A DNA stretch of 64,000 nucleotides from Wyeomyia smithii (taxonomy: Eukaryota > Arthropoda > Insecta > Diptera > Culicidae): assembly GCF_029784165.1 (NCBI RefSeq), contig NC_073694.1, forward strand, positions 42,915,362-42,979,361, written 5' to 3'. A model generated the notes under the pieces. The model ran no database searches. It saw nothing but the letters and a program-made list of their open reading frames with translations, and was not told where the DNA came from. Positions 1 through 11,099 of this stretch are shown here, piece after piece (the stretch's first letter is position 1; each line of letters opens with the position of its first letter). The position numbers were made by a program, and so were the translations under genes.

Positions 1-272
<272 letters not shown>

Positions 273-413
273 TAGTATTACTGCCTTTTTTTTTATTTTG
301 ATCCATTGTAGTTTGAAAAATTGTTTTTAAAATTTAATAGCAACTACTTGACCCCCCCCCCCACATTCGAATATTTATCGTTTGTGTGCGGTAGAGCGTA
401 ACGCTCCCGCAAA

Positions 414-1765
414 ATGGACGACATGCAGGTGCAACTATTCCTGGATATGGAAAACAACTGGGGAAAGAGATTGAGATCTCCCCCATCAATTCCCCTCTAC
501 CTTCCCCGCTACCTAGCCCCGTACCAAGGGTACCGGCAACACGGGTGAAAGCTTACCCAGATGCTTCGAAAGGTCCGTTCGTAGTTTACTTCAGGCCCAT
601 AAAGAAGCCTCTAAATATAATTCAAATCGGCAAGGGACCTGGCAAAACAGTTTTCGGACGTAACCGAAATTACAAAAGTTAGACCGAACAAACTGCGAGT
701 TGTTGTGAGTAGCTTGAAGCAAGCAAACGCAATTGCTAGCTACGAGCTCTTCACGAGAGAGTACCGCGTGTACATCCCTGCCAAGGACGTGGAAATCGAC
801 GGTGTGGTTACCGAAGGAAGCCTCACGGTCGATGACTTTTTGCGTCACGGGTTGGCTGTTTCAAGAACCCCCTGATTCAAGATGTAAAGATACTGGATGT
901 CAAGCAATTGCATTCAGTATCCACCGAAGAAAGGGTAACATTCGCTGGATCCCGCACTGCCGAACTACATCTCTTTGGACAGGGTTCGTCTGCCTGTACG
1001 CCTGTTCGTACCGCGGGTCATGCATTGCCAAAACTGCAAGCAGTTAGGTCATACAGCCACCTACTGCTGCAACAAGGCACGCTGCAGCAAGTGCGGAGGC
1101 AATCATGCTGAGACCGCTTGCAGTGAGGATACTGAAAAGTGTCTTTACTGCGAGGGAACTCGGCATGACCTTTCGGCGTGTCCCGCGTACAAACAGCGCG
1201 AGGAAAAAATAAAGCGTTCCCTCAAGGAACGATCAAAGCGCTCTTTCGCAGAAATGCTGAAGAGTGCTGAGCCACCCTCGACAGGAAACATCTTTTCCTT
1301 TTTGCCAACCGATGAGGGTACATCTGACGATTCCGTCGAAGGGTGTTCTTATGCCATGCCAGAAGGATCTAGGAAGAGGAGAATGATCAACTCTCCTAAT
1401 CTTTCTCGCAAAGGTCGCAAGATAACCCCTAGCGGAATGACCCAATAAGCCAACACAAAAAGGAAGCGGTGAAGAAAAAACCGAAGCAAGTACCTCCCGG
1501 TTTTAATTTTAAATCAAACCAGGAGTACCCACCGCTTCCTGGGGCACCAAAAACCCCTCGTGCACCCATTTCTCGGTCAAAAGATAAAAAAGAAACAGGG
1601 TTCATAAAATTTTCTGATATTGTGGACTGGATATTTAAAACATTCAACATACCAGATCCCCTACAAAATATTCTTCTTGCCCTTCTTCCTACAGTGAAAA
1701 CCTTTTTGATGCAACTAGCAGCAACTTGGCCCCTCATTTCAGCTATCATATCTTTCGATGACTAA
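414..1765 (+). pseudogene. LINE ORF1 (gag-like nucleic-acid-binding protein), frameshifted
   Basis: In the family, ORF1 coats the element RNA and chaperones its reverse transcription. The likely start is the ATG at 414. The frame shifts repeatedly before 975; readable pieces such as KAYPDASKGPFVVYFRPIKK and VRPNKLRVVVSS resemble the RRM-like region. From 975 a clean stretch carries three zinc knuckles at about 1026-1181: CQNCKQLGHTATYC, CSKCGGNHAETAC and CLYCEGTRHDLSAC. A basic, serine-rich region follows, then a stop at 1446-1448. The C-terminal tail resumes in another frame (1469-1765) with a hydrophobic segment, so one indel near 1447 separates the halves. Its stop overlaps the ORF2 start. 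Confidence 0.85.
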
Positions 1766-2800
1766 TGCGGCGAAAGAGGTTAGGAATTTTATCACTGTAT
1801 TACAGTGGAATTGCAGAAGTATCATCCCCAAATTCGATCTATTTTCTCATTTAATAAATACATACAATTGTGACGCATTTGCGCTCTGTGAAACCTTTCT
1901 CAATTCAAACGATCAACTCAATTTCCACGATTTAACATTATTTGTCGAGATCGAGACTCACACGGTGGAGGGGTACTTTTAGGTATTAAAAAGTGCTATT
2001 CCTTCTTCCGAATCGACCTTCCCTCGATCTCGGAATATTGAAGTCGTTGCCATTCAAACGAATATGAATGGAAAAGACCTATGCCTTGTTTCGTTATATA
2101 TGCCTCCATCCGCGCGGATTGAACAGAAGCATCTCACTGATATAGCAGAATTGCTTCCCGCGCCTTTTTTGATATTGGGAGATTTTAATTCTCACTGTTC
2201 GCTATGGGGGTCGCTGTACGACGACAACCGATCTTCTTTAATCTGTAACTTGATCGACGACTTCAATATGACAGTTTTGAATACTGGGGAAGCGACACGT
2301 GTACCTAATCCTCCAGCACGTGAAAACGTGCTTGACCTATCCCTTTGCTCGACATCACTAGCGTTAGATTGCCGGTGGAAAGTAATCAACGATCCCCACG
2401 GTAGTGATCATCTTCCAATCGTTATATCAATTGCTAATGGTTCAACTCCCCCGAACCCAATCAATATTTCCTACGACCTTACACGAAATATTGATTGGAA
2501 GTGTTATGAGTCTATTATAGCGCAATCTATCGAGACTCACGAGGAACTTCCTCCGGAGGAAGAATACGCGTTCTTAGCTGGCTTGATAATCGACGCCGCG
2601 ACTCAAGCTCAGACGAAACCGATACCCGGGGTAACGATTAGACAGCGCCCTCCCAACAAATGGTGGGACAAAGAGTGCTCTGAGCTGTACGCGCGAAGGT
2701 CCGCGGCGTATAAGGACTACCGGGAGTACGGCACTGTCAACCTGCTTCGAAAGTACGAGGCACTGGGCAGGCAGATGAAGAGCTTAGTAAAGGCGAAAAA
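1758..2800 (+). pseudogene. LINE ORF2 N-terminus: APE-type endonuclease
   Basis: This is the apurinic-like endonuclease that nicks target DNA to prime reverse transcription. Start motif VLQWNCRSI is near 1800 and the catalytic-Glu motif CETFL is near 1888. The frame is lost around 1935-1985 and recovered before 2064. Downstream, ILGDFNSHCSLWG (about 2175-2215) supplies the catalytic GD.N motif and GSDHLPI (about 2400-2420) the active-site SDH. The linker after the endonuclease reads to KAKK near 2800, where the reading frame enters a foreign insertion. The two shifts around 1935-1985 compensate each other, which suggests decay of a once intact frame. Confidence 0.88.
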
Positions 2801-4835
2801 ATCACAGGAGGGTTGTGTGCAAAGCCACGACCGCAAGGTTGAAGTAGAATACTTTTACACAGCTCTACTTAAGGCTGTACATTAACCTACGGCCGGGCGA
2901 ATCGGTTCGCGCCGCTTTTCGCGTTTAGCCTGGCAGAGGCCTAATGCGCACGGCCAACACAATAGAAAGGTGTTTTCACATTGAAAATTAGACTCGGCTT
3001 TACTGGAGTAAGTGTTGGCAAATGCATCTACCGCTCATACCGCCGCTATCGTACGAAAGGGCGTCGATTCATGTGGGGAATAATATCAACAACGAAAAAT
3101 GACGCGCGTCTAAGCACACCCGAACTGTTTCGCCGTGCTGCTTCCATTTACTTCCTTATAACATCCGCCTCATGGAAGTACCGGCTGCACCTACCGCTGA
3201 GGCTGTTACCATACTGCTACTGGTACCCAAAACTATTAACTCTTCAAATTAAGTGTTTTATTTGTCTTCAAAAGAACAATTGTTCATTCTTCTGAACAAA
3301 ATGATCCAACTTTTCCATTAGAGGAAGTGCCGGCTGATGTACGGCAAAAATCTCGCCCGATCGCTCGCGTTGGCGTTCGTTCTCAGGCAGAGGCCTGAGA
3401 CGTGGTGACCAACCACAGGGCAAGTGATTTGTTTAATTTGAAGGCAGCCACAGGCGCAACCCGGACGGTCCATCCAGCTCACCTTCCGACTAATGAATGT
3501 AGCTAGTTTTCCCAGAAACACTCTTTTATAGTCGAAGGGTGTTACGAAATAGGCCACGCCTTTCAGTTCAGTTTAACCATTTTCTAATGTTCTTCAGAGG
3601 AATTATTCCACAATTCGCATTTGATTTTTGTATCCAGCGAATAAACACCGATGGTGCTCTCACACACGCAACGGTTTTAACCCGTATCTTATTGTGGTTT
3701 GTAACATCAAGCGATTTCGTTTGCTCGCTGTTGCGTGTTGCATCATGTTGCAACTTGGCAGCCGGGAGACGACAAAACTCTGTTGATGCTAATTGATTGA
3801 ATCGACTTCACATTAGCTCTGCATAGTCGAACTAACTGTCTTTGTGAATGCGGTCTCACAGGGCAGTTTATTATTCAATGTCGGTTATGCTGATCGCAGC
3901 CTTTGCGCTGCCTCTACAGTGGGGAGTTTACTAAATAAAGTAAAAATTAGACAACTACAACAGAATTTGATTGCATCCCGCACAGAATGTCTGCTTGTGT
4001 TGAGGCCAGAAAATTATTAACCTTCAATTATTTTTTTATTTGCCTTCAAAAAAGCATTTTGCTGTTCAAAATCGGTTGCTAATTACAACCTTTGAGCTGC
4101 CCTAACATTGGGGGAATTAAGATACACGGACAACATGCACTGTGGAAGCTATTTCACATTCAGTAAATAAGACGGGTGCGACAAATTTAAATTGCTAGGA
4201 TGCAATACAGAATACTTGCTTGCGTTGACAAAAATTATTAACTTTCAATGACTTGTTTATTTGCCTTGAAAAAGGCATTTTGATTTCCAAAATTATATTT
4301 CCTGATGGCAATCTTTATGCTGCCCCAACACGGGGGGAATAATGGCAGTCTGACGACACACGCTGAGAAAAACCGCGCTGCTCCTGAGATGTGGTGACCA
4401 ACCACAGGGCTAGTGCTGCTGCTAAGGAAGGACGACTGCTGTTGTCGCTGTCTAGAACTATTATGAGCGGCTTCGGCTGACACAGGCTCTTATATAGGCC
4501 AAATAGCATGTTTTCAATTGCAAGGTATATGATTCTGTCGACCGTGCTTGGGAAGCAATCATATAACGAGCAATCAAAGGTCGAATTTTTCGTTTTGACA
4601 AGGCTTGACTATTTTCAACAGCACAATAGTGTGGATAATAAAATTACAATTATCTTATTTTGGGAACAATCTTAGAAGACTTTCCAATCTATTGCTGCAA
4701 GAACGAAGGATATCCATCGAATACTAACCGACTTATTAGCATTTGAAATTGGACATATTTTTCACTTTTTTCGGTTTTAGATTTTCATTTCACATCTCTA
4801 TGTAGCCGAACTTCCTGAGAGAAGTATTCTACTTC
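2801..4835 (+). mobile_element. Unclassified ~2.0 kb repeat inserted in the LINE, with TATA-bearing modules
   Basis: It separates KAKK (2800) from RGYWRRFVNALSRET (4841 onward), so it is an insertion into ORF2. It starts with ACAGGAGGGTTGTGTGC. A 16-bp inverted pair, TTGAAGTAGAATACTT at 2839-2854 and its complement at 4822-4837, lies near the ends. A second copy of the family is at 46093-47482: both share about 50 bp at the left end and about 430 bp at the right end. No transposase reading frame is recognisable. Two related internal modules each have a TATA-like box on the - strand (near 3525 and 4490) and, about 100 bp further along, the shared block GTGGTGACCAACCACAGGGC (3402, 4391). The class is unknown; a non-autonomous DNA element is the simplest reading. 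Confidence 0.75.
3973..4340. repeat. Diverged ~229-bp direct repeat inside the 2801-4835 insertion
   Basis: Two related units begin at about 3973 and 4202. Both carry CAGAAT..CTTGCTTG.GTTGA, then AAATTATTAAC.TTCAAT, then a TTTATTTGCCTT.AAAAA.GCATTTTG block. Each is followed by GCTGCCC.AACA..GGGGGAAT (near 4093 and 4320). A third, weaker relative lies at about 3860-3930, and the same block reappears at 12040-12110. The spacing suggests old tandem duplication within the element. Confidence 0.6.
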
Positions 4836-5818
4836 AAAAACGCGGGTACTGGCGGCGGTTCGTAAACGCGTTGTCCAGGGAAACAGCGATGAGCACTCTT
4901 TGGGATACCGCCAGGCGCATGCGGAACCGTGACGTTTCGAATGAGAGTGAGGAGTATTCAGATCGCTGGATACTCGATTTTGCCAAAAAGGTCTGTCCTG
5001 ACTCTGTACCGGAACAGAAAACCTCTCGCGACGCGTTTTTAGTAACTACGGAAGAGCCTCCATTTTCGATGTTGGAATTTTCAATGGCTCTCCTGTCGTG
5101 CAACAATAAGGCTCCAGGGTTAGATAGAATAAAATTCAACCTGTTGAAGAATCTACCCGACTCTGCAAAAAGACGCTTGTTGAATTTGTTCAACAAGTTT
5201 CTTGAGCTAAATATTGTTCCGCATGACTGGAGGGAGGTAAAAGTCATTGCTATTCGGAAACCCGGGAAACCTGCCTCTGATCACAATTCATATAGGCCGA
5301 TTGCGATGCTCTCTTGCCTCCGGAAATTAATGGAGAAAATGATCCTCTTACGGTTAGACAAATGGGTCGAAACAAACGGGTTACTTTCAGATACTCAATT
5401 TGGCTTTCGCCGGGGCAAAGGGACGAACGATTGCCTAGCGTTGCTTTCTACTGAAATTCAACTCGCCTTTGCTCGAAAAGAGCAAATAGCTTCTGCGTTC
5501 ATGGATATTAAGGGGGCTTTTGACTCTGTCTCTGTAGAAGTTTTAAGCGCGAAACTTCATTCGCAGGGACTTTCACCAAATTTGAATAACTTTTTGCTCA
5601 ATTTGTTGTCAGAAAAGCATATGTATTTCTCACATGGCGATTCGACAACTTCCCGAATTAGTTACATGGGCCTCCCCCAGGGCCCATGTTTAAGTCCTCT
5701 CTTATATAATTTTTACGTCAATGACATCGATGAATGTCTTGCAAATTCATGCACGCTAAGGCAACTTGCAGACGATAGCGTTGTATCCATTACTGGTGGC
5801 AAGGCTAGCGATCTGCAA
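4836..5818 (+). pseudogene. LINE ORF2 reverse transcriptase, fingers-palm
   Basis: This is the RT core that copies element RNA into the nicked target. Ordered motifs are visible: NNKAPGLDRIKFNLLK (about 5104), VIAIRKPGKPASDHNSYRPI (about 5245), GFRRGKGTNDC (about 5405), FMDIKGAFDSVS with the first catalytic Asp (about 5500), GLPQGPCLSPLLYNFYVND (about 5670), and QLADDSVV with the catalytic Asp pair at 5771-5776. The frame is open for over 300 codons with no stop, so this segment decayed less than ORF1. Protein similarity ends at GKASDLQ near 5818, where a second insertion begins. Confidence 0.92.
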
Positions 5819-7337
5819 CCCAACCCAACCCAAATGATGGACAATTTTGTGATTCTTCAGTTATCGTTATCATTTTATTGTTAAACAGTGAAAATTTCAT
5901 AAAAGTTTCAAGGTCGAATTTTCACGAACAATGTACCAGTGTAAAATGTAAAATGTAAAATTCTGTACGTGTCTGTAGAGGCAGATAACAGGGTATAAAA
6001 AACGGTGCATTGTATAGATAAAATGCGTTGTTTATTTTAAAACTCTACACTCTGTTTTACTCATATCTACTAAAAAAGTAAATATAGGGTATTCAAAAGA
6101 CAATAGAAAACCAAAACGCTCCGTATAGATCTTTGAATAGGTCGTTAAACGAGCTGTACTGATGATTATATTTTGCAAGCTAAATGAACTTAGTTCAACA
6201 TGACAATCCTAGTTGCAAATTCATTTCATCTTGATATTAGCGTTCCGACATTTGTACTTGTATTTTTCAATTAATTTTTTTTTGTTTTGCATTAGCATCA
6301 ACATGAAAATATTACTTTCCATAACCTTACTTGTATTTGAACAACACTATGCAAATATTAATTGCTGAGGCTAATGTTCTGCATCATTTTAGCCCTGTTC
6401 ATTTTTGAAGATAACAGACATATGACTTTCAAAAATGGTATCCTTGTTGTTCTTTGGTATCTTGAAACTGATTAAATTTTTTTTCTGATTGATTCTGAAT
6501 ACTGATAAAATGTTTAAGTTGACCTGAATTGAATATCAACATTTTCATAAAATTCTATGTCAATTTTAAATTTTCTGTGAATATACATTTTCTACTAAAA
6601 ACTGTAATTCGTTATCGATATTTTTCCATGAGCTTGTAATTGCACGAAAAAAAAAGTGGTATCTTTGCCGCTTTGTGATCGGTGAGTGAGCCGTCTTTCG
6701 CAATATAACAAAATAGATATAGAAGGAAGTTTAATTTCTACTAAATCGTACTCAATTTATTATTTTATAGAAGGTTGCCTTTTCGCGTATTAAGGAAAAT
6801 TGACAGTATTGGAATGAAAGGTATTCATCAATGTTAAAGAGAATAATTTTTATTCTAAAAGAGAGTGCTGCAAATAAATAATCAAAATACAGACTCCATG
6901 AGTTAGAGTTAGTTCCAAGTCGTTTGAGATGTCGCTTGATGAATTACGGCTGACGACCTAGATACTTGATATTATCACCCGAGTAATTAGAAACATAGTA
7001 CTACTTTGCCTATATTGCCTATACACTTTATTGCCGGAACATATCCCAGTCATATCTCAGGAACCGTTTTACCTATTCCGGTTATCTGCTCCAGCATAAA
7101 AAGAACCAAAATACCTTTCTTTTGGAAAATGTTGAGATTGAATTGGTTAAAATAAATCAAGAAAACTACAAAATGTGATTAAACGTAACCGCTCATTTTT
7201 GGAACATGTGTGCCAAATTCGAACCGTGCGAAAAGTAAAACGAACGCAAATCAAACATAGCTTCAAAAGCAAATATAAAACTATTGTAGTCCTACGTCAA
7301 CTGCGGTCGTGTCTTGAATACCACCCTCCTACTATTT
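5819..7337. other. Second insertion in the LINE, non-coding, AT-rich
   Basis: About 1.5 kb of AT-rich sequence lies between the RT motif ending GKASDLQ and the RT thumb beginning SRKHNPAQLQ. It opens with a short CCCAACCCAACCCAA run. I see no terminal repeats, no coding sequence and no target duplication. Roughly 100-120 bp of the expected RT sequence is missing at the junction, so the event was an insertion plus deletion, or a replacement. The part near 7020-7140 reads like dispersed non-coding mosquito-type repeat, but I cannot name it. Confidence 0.6.
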
Positions 7338-8905
7338 CTAGGAAGCATAACCCAGCTCAGCTGCAGCTCCTACTAACGGGTAAAACGATCTCTCAGGTTT
7401 TAGTCGCTAAATATCTCGGGGTCTGGTTCGACTCTAAATGCACCTGGGCTTGTCATATTAGGTATCTGACACAAAAATGCCAACAAAGGATTAATTTTCT
7501 TCGTACGATTACCGGAACTTGGTGGGGTGCTCACCCAGGAGACCTTCTAAGGTTATACCAAACAACGATATTGTCAGTTCTTGAGTACGGCTGTTTCTGC
7601 TTTCGCTCCGCCGCGAACACGCACATTATAAAATTAGAGAGAATACAATATCGTTGTTTGCGTTTTGCCTTGGGTTGCATGCAGTCGACCCATACGATGA
7701 GTCTTGAAGTGTTAGCGGGTATGCTTCCGTTGAAACATCGTTTTTGGAATCTCTCTTATCGGTTGCTAATTCGATGCACAGTTATGAACCCATTAGTAAT
7801 TGGAAATTTCGAGAGGTTGGTCGACCTTCAATCTCAATCCAGATTTATGACTTTATATTTTGACTATATGGCTCAAGATATTAATCCTTCTTCATACGAT
7901 TCCTCCAATGTCGCACTTTTAGCTACTTCTAATAATGCTATATTCTTCGACACCACCATGAAACAAGACATTTCTGGTATCCCGGATCAATTGCGACCCC
8001 AAGAGATCCCTAAGATTTTTTCCAATAAGTTTAAACATGTTAGTTATGATAAAAGGTTTTACACTGACGGATCTAATCTAGATGAGTCCACTGGCTTCGG
8101 TGTTTTCCACGAAAATTTTACCGCCTCCTACAAACTCGATGCTCCTGCTTCCGTGTACGTCGCAGAACTTGCTGCTATTTAGTACTGTCTTGGAATCATC
8201 GAAACCCTACCCATAGACCACTACTTCATCTTCACAGATAGTCTCAGTGCCATTGAGGCTCTGCGATCAATGAAGCCTGTGAAGCACACCCCGTATTTCC
8301 TGGGGAAAATACGGCGGTTTTTAAGTGCTTTAACAGATAAAAATTACCGGGTTACCTTAGCGTGGGTCCCTTCTCATTGCTCGATTCCGGGTAATGAAAA
8401 GGCTGACTCTTTTGCTAAGGTGGGTGCTATTGACGGCGATATTTATGAAAGACCAATTGCTTATGATGAATTTTATAGCATTTTGCGTCAAAGAACACTC
8501 AACAGTTGGCAATCATCATGGAACTCAGATGAACTGGGACGGTGGCTACATTCCATTTTTCCTAAGGTATCGACGAAAGCATGGTTCAAGGGGTTGGATG
8601 TAGGTCGGGACTTCATTCGCGTGATGTCCAGACTTATGTCCAATCACTATACGTTAAACGCACATCTCTTTCGTATAGGGCTTGTAGACAGTAATCACTG
8701 CGTTTGTGGCGATGGCTACCATGACATCGAGCATGTTGTTTGGTCGTGTACCGAATACTGTGGTGTTAGGTCTGAGCTTATAGATTCCCTTCGGGCCCGA
8801 GGAAAACAACCGAACGTACCCGTTAGAGACATTCTGGGTAGCGGTGGTCTCCAGTACATGACACAGCTATACGTGTTCATAAAACACGCTGGTATTAAAA
8901 TATGA
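7338..8905 (+). pseudogene. LINE ORF2 C-terminus: RT thumb, RNase H, Cys/His tail
   Basis: The RT thumb resumes with KYLGVWFDSKCTWACHIRYL (about 7411) and the conserved LEYGCFCF..A region. RNase H follows: FYTDGSNLDESTGFGVF (about 8058), VAELAAI (about 8160), then a TAG stop at 8180-8182 in the middle of the domain, then FTDSLSAIEAL (about 8232) and WVPSHCSIPGNEKADSFA (about 8362). Reading frame is the same on both sides of the stop, so it is one nonsense change. The tail has the CVCGDGYHDIEHVVWSC motif common in these ORF2 C-termini. The protein ends at a TGA, 8903-8905. RNase H removes template RNA during target-primed reverse transcription. Confidence 0.92.
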
Positions 8906-9285
8906 AACTCTTCTATCTATTTGTTAGATTACCATTCCCGCTACACGCTGAAAGAAGATGATACACTAAGCTGGAGACACTCAAACGAAGACTCGGCATC
9001 TTTATGTTCACGCAGACACCTCAGTCCAAACTGCTCAAATAGAACATCACTGCTTAGCCATGTACAAATAAATAAATCGTATAACTCAATATAGTTAAAA
9101 TCAAAATTGTAACTCCCCTCCTCTCACCTTAAATCCCCACTAGCTCGTAGTCGGCCGCGAGAATAAAGAAAAGGCCTCCCTCTTTTCCCTGCTAATTTAG
9201 AATTTAAAAAAAATGTACTTGGCTCAGTTAAACATAAATTGTATCGTGCCGTGTCAAATAAACTATTTAAAAACTAAAAAAAATG
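8906..9285 (+). other. LINE 3' untranslated region
   Basis: Non-coding sequence after the ORF2 stop contains several AATAAA-type signals (near 9068, 9162 and 9258) and ends in A-rich sequence near 9268-9285. That is where I place the 3' end. No long poly(A) tail is left. Confidence 0.6.
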
Positions 9286-9424
9286 TAAACCTTATCACAA
9301 TGCACAGTGGTCCAATAAGGCAAAAAGTGGAACATAATTCCATAGCGTCTTTCACCTTCATCCTAGCTTAAAAGTGTCTTCGGAACAATTGTTTGCATGA
9401 ATGGTCCTCGTAATCGCAAATTGT

Positions 9425-10850
9425 CAAAAAATATGTAAAATTCACTACACTAAAAATAAAAAAATAGCGTTTTTGTGTTAAGAGATAGAAGGATAGTTTA
9501 TTCAGCAAAGTTGTAGAAAATTCAAAAATATGAAACTTTGTTGAACAAATGAAATTCTTATCTTTTTTCGATACAAAGTTATAAAGTATATCACATGAAA
9601 CTTAGTTAAAAGTTAGTTTTTTGTACTTAACTTTTGTTAGTTGCATTTTACACGAGAGGGTTGTTCAGAGGAATTGTTGAAATGAAAATTGAGAAGATTG
9701 AGGCTCACAAAACACACATTTTTGCCAAAGACCAGGATCACCAGGACTTTTCCTTACAAGGTTATATCATATTTTAGCCTATTTTTTCGATAATTTCAAG
9801 AACGTATAGGTTAAAAAGAGGCAAATGGAATCATGATGTCAATACTTTTCCTTGAAGTTAAGCTGAAGTACTATAAACTCCTTTAGGATCATTTGTTCCA
9901 ATTCACCCATATAAGAGTACGGCGAGCATATGTTACAGTAGGTTTTCATATATCAAATATACTAACTTTTTTGTGTTAAGAGATAGAGGAATGGTTTATT
10001 CGGCAAAGTCGAAAAAATAAGCTTAACCATGCTATAACTTTGTAAGGAAAAGTCCTGGAGATGTGTGGCCTTCAACAAAAACGTATGTTTTGTATGTGCA
10101 AATGCTTCTTTAGAATAACGTTTTCCTGTAAAATGTAACTAACAAAAGTTAAGTGCAAAAAATTAACTTTTGAGTAACTTTTACAGAGAATACTCTGTAA
10201 CTTCGTACCGAAAAAAGATAGGATTTACATTTGTTCAGCAAAGTTTCATATTTTCGCACGTTTTGAACATTGCCGAATAAACCATTCCTCTATCTCTTAA
10301 CACAAAAAAGTTAGTATATTTGATATATGAAAACCTACTGTAACATATAGTCGCCGTACTCTTATATGGGTGAATAGGGGCTATTGGAACCTAAAGGAGT
10401 TTATAGTACTCCAGCTTAACTTCAAGGAAAAGTATTGACATCATGATTCCACTTGCCCCTTTTTAACCTATACGTTCTTGAAATTATCGAAAAAATAAGC
10501 TAAAATATGATATAACTTTGTAAGGAAAAGTCCTGGTGATATATGGTCTTTGGCAAAAATGTGTGTTTTGTGTGCCTTAAAATTCCTCTGAACAACCCTT
10601 TCGTGTAAAATGGAACTAACAAAAGTTAAGTACAAAAAACTAAATTTTTAGTAAGTCCCATGTAATACACTTTATAACTTTGTACCGAAAAAAGTTGGAT
10701 TTTCATTTGTTCCACAAAGTTTCTTTTTTTGAATTTTCAACAACTTTGCTGGATAAACTATTCTTCTATCTCTTAACACAAAAAAGTTAACTTTTTTATT
10801 TTAAGTATAGTAAATTTTTCATATTTTTTGACAGTTGGAAACAGTAAAAA
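9425..10850. repeat. Large fold-back repeat with ~580-bp arms
   Basis: The left arm (about 9425-10006) is matched by its reverse complement in the right arm (about 10270-10850). Shared blocks include TTTTTGTGTTAAGAGATAGA with its complement TCTATCTCTTAACACAAAAA, CGTATAGGTTAAAAAG, and ACTTAACTTTTGTTAGTT. The loop (10007-10269) is not unique: it is a third, diverged copy of the right-arm segment around 10485-10735 in the same orientation. No coding capacity is seen. It could be a Foldback-like or large MITE-type element; terminal boundaries and target duplication are unclear. Confidence 0.8.
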
Positions 10851-11099
10851 TGAGGTTTACTAAACAGATTTTCTTCGTTATACCGATACTGGTAGTAAGA
10901 GTAAATATTTGAAGAGTGCTTCGAAATTCTATTGAAAAAAATCCTGTCTTTGTGCGTGACTATGATGTAGCTTCAGGACATTGATACTTTCGAGTATCAA
11001 AAAGCTTTCATATCTTTCCCTCTCAACGTTACAGCTTCTATTATGCTTTCACATAAGGTAGCCCTGTTTAGCATAGAAAGATATAGTCCTAAATAAAAT

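Larger units (their letters stand above)
357..9285 (+). mobile_element. I/Jockey-group non-LTR retrotransposon with RNase H, interrupted twice
   Basis: One LINE can be followed from a 5' leader near 357 to an AT-rich 3' end with AATAAA-type signals near 9260-9285. Domains appear in canonical order: ORF1 with three CCHC zinc knuckles, then ORF2 with APE-type endonuclease, reverse transcriptase, RNase H and a C-terminal Cys/His motif. Two unrelated segments (about 2801-4835 and 5819-7337) split ORF2, and the protein resumes after each. RNase H plus three zinc knuckles fits the I or LOA clades better than Jockey proper, but I cannot settle the clade by eye. Frameshifts in ORF1 and the endonuclease and a stop in RNase H make the copy dead. 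Confidence 0.9.

Noticed and set aside
3318..3557. Possible small protein sharing a VVGHHVSG-like phrase with the frame at 4238-4483
   Set aside because: The shared phrase is just the conserved 20-base DNA block in the repeat modules; the rest of the two frames differs, so the conservation is of DNA, not protein.
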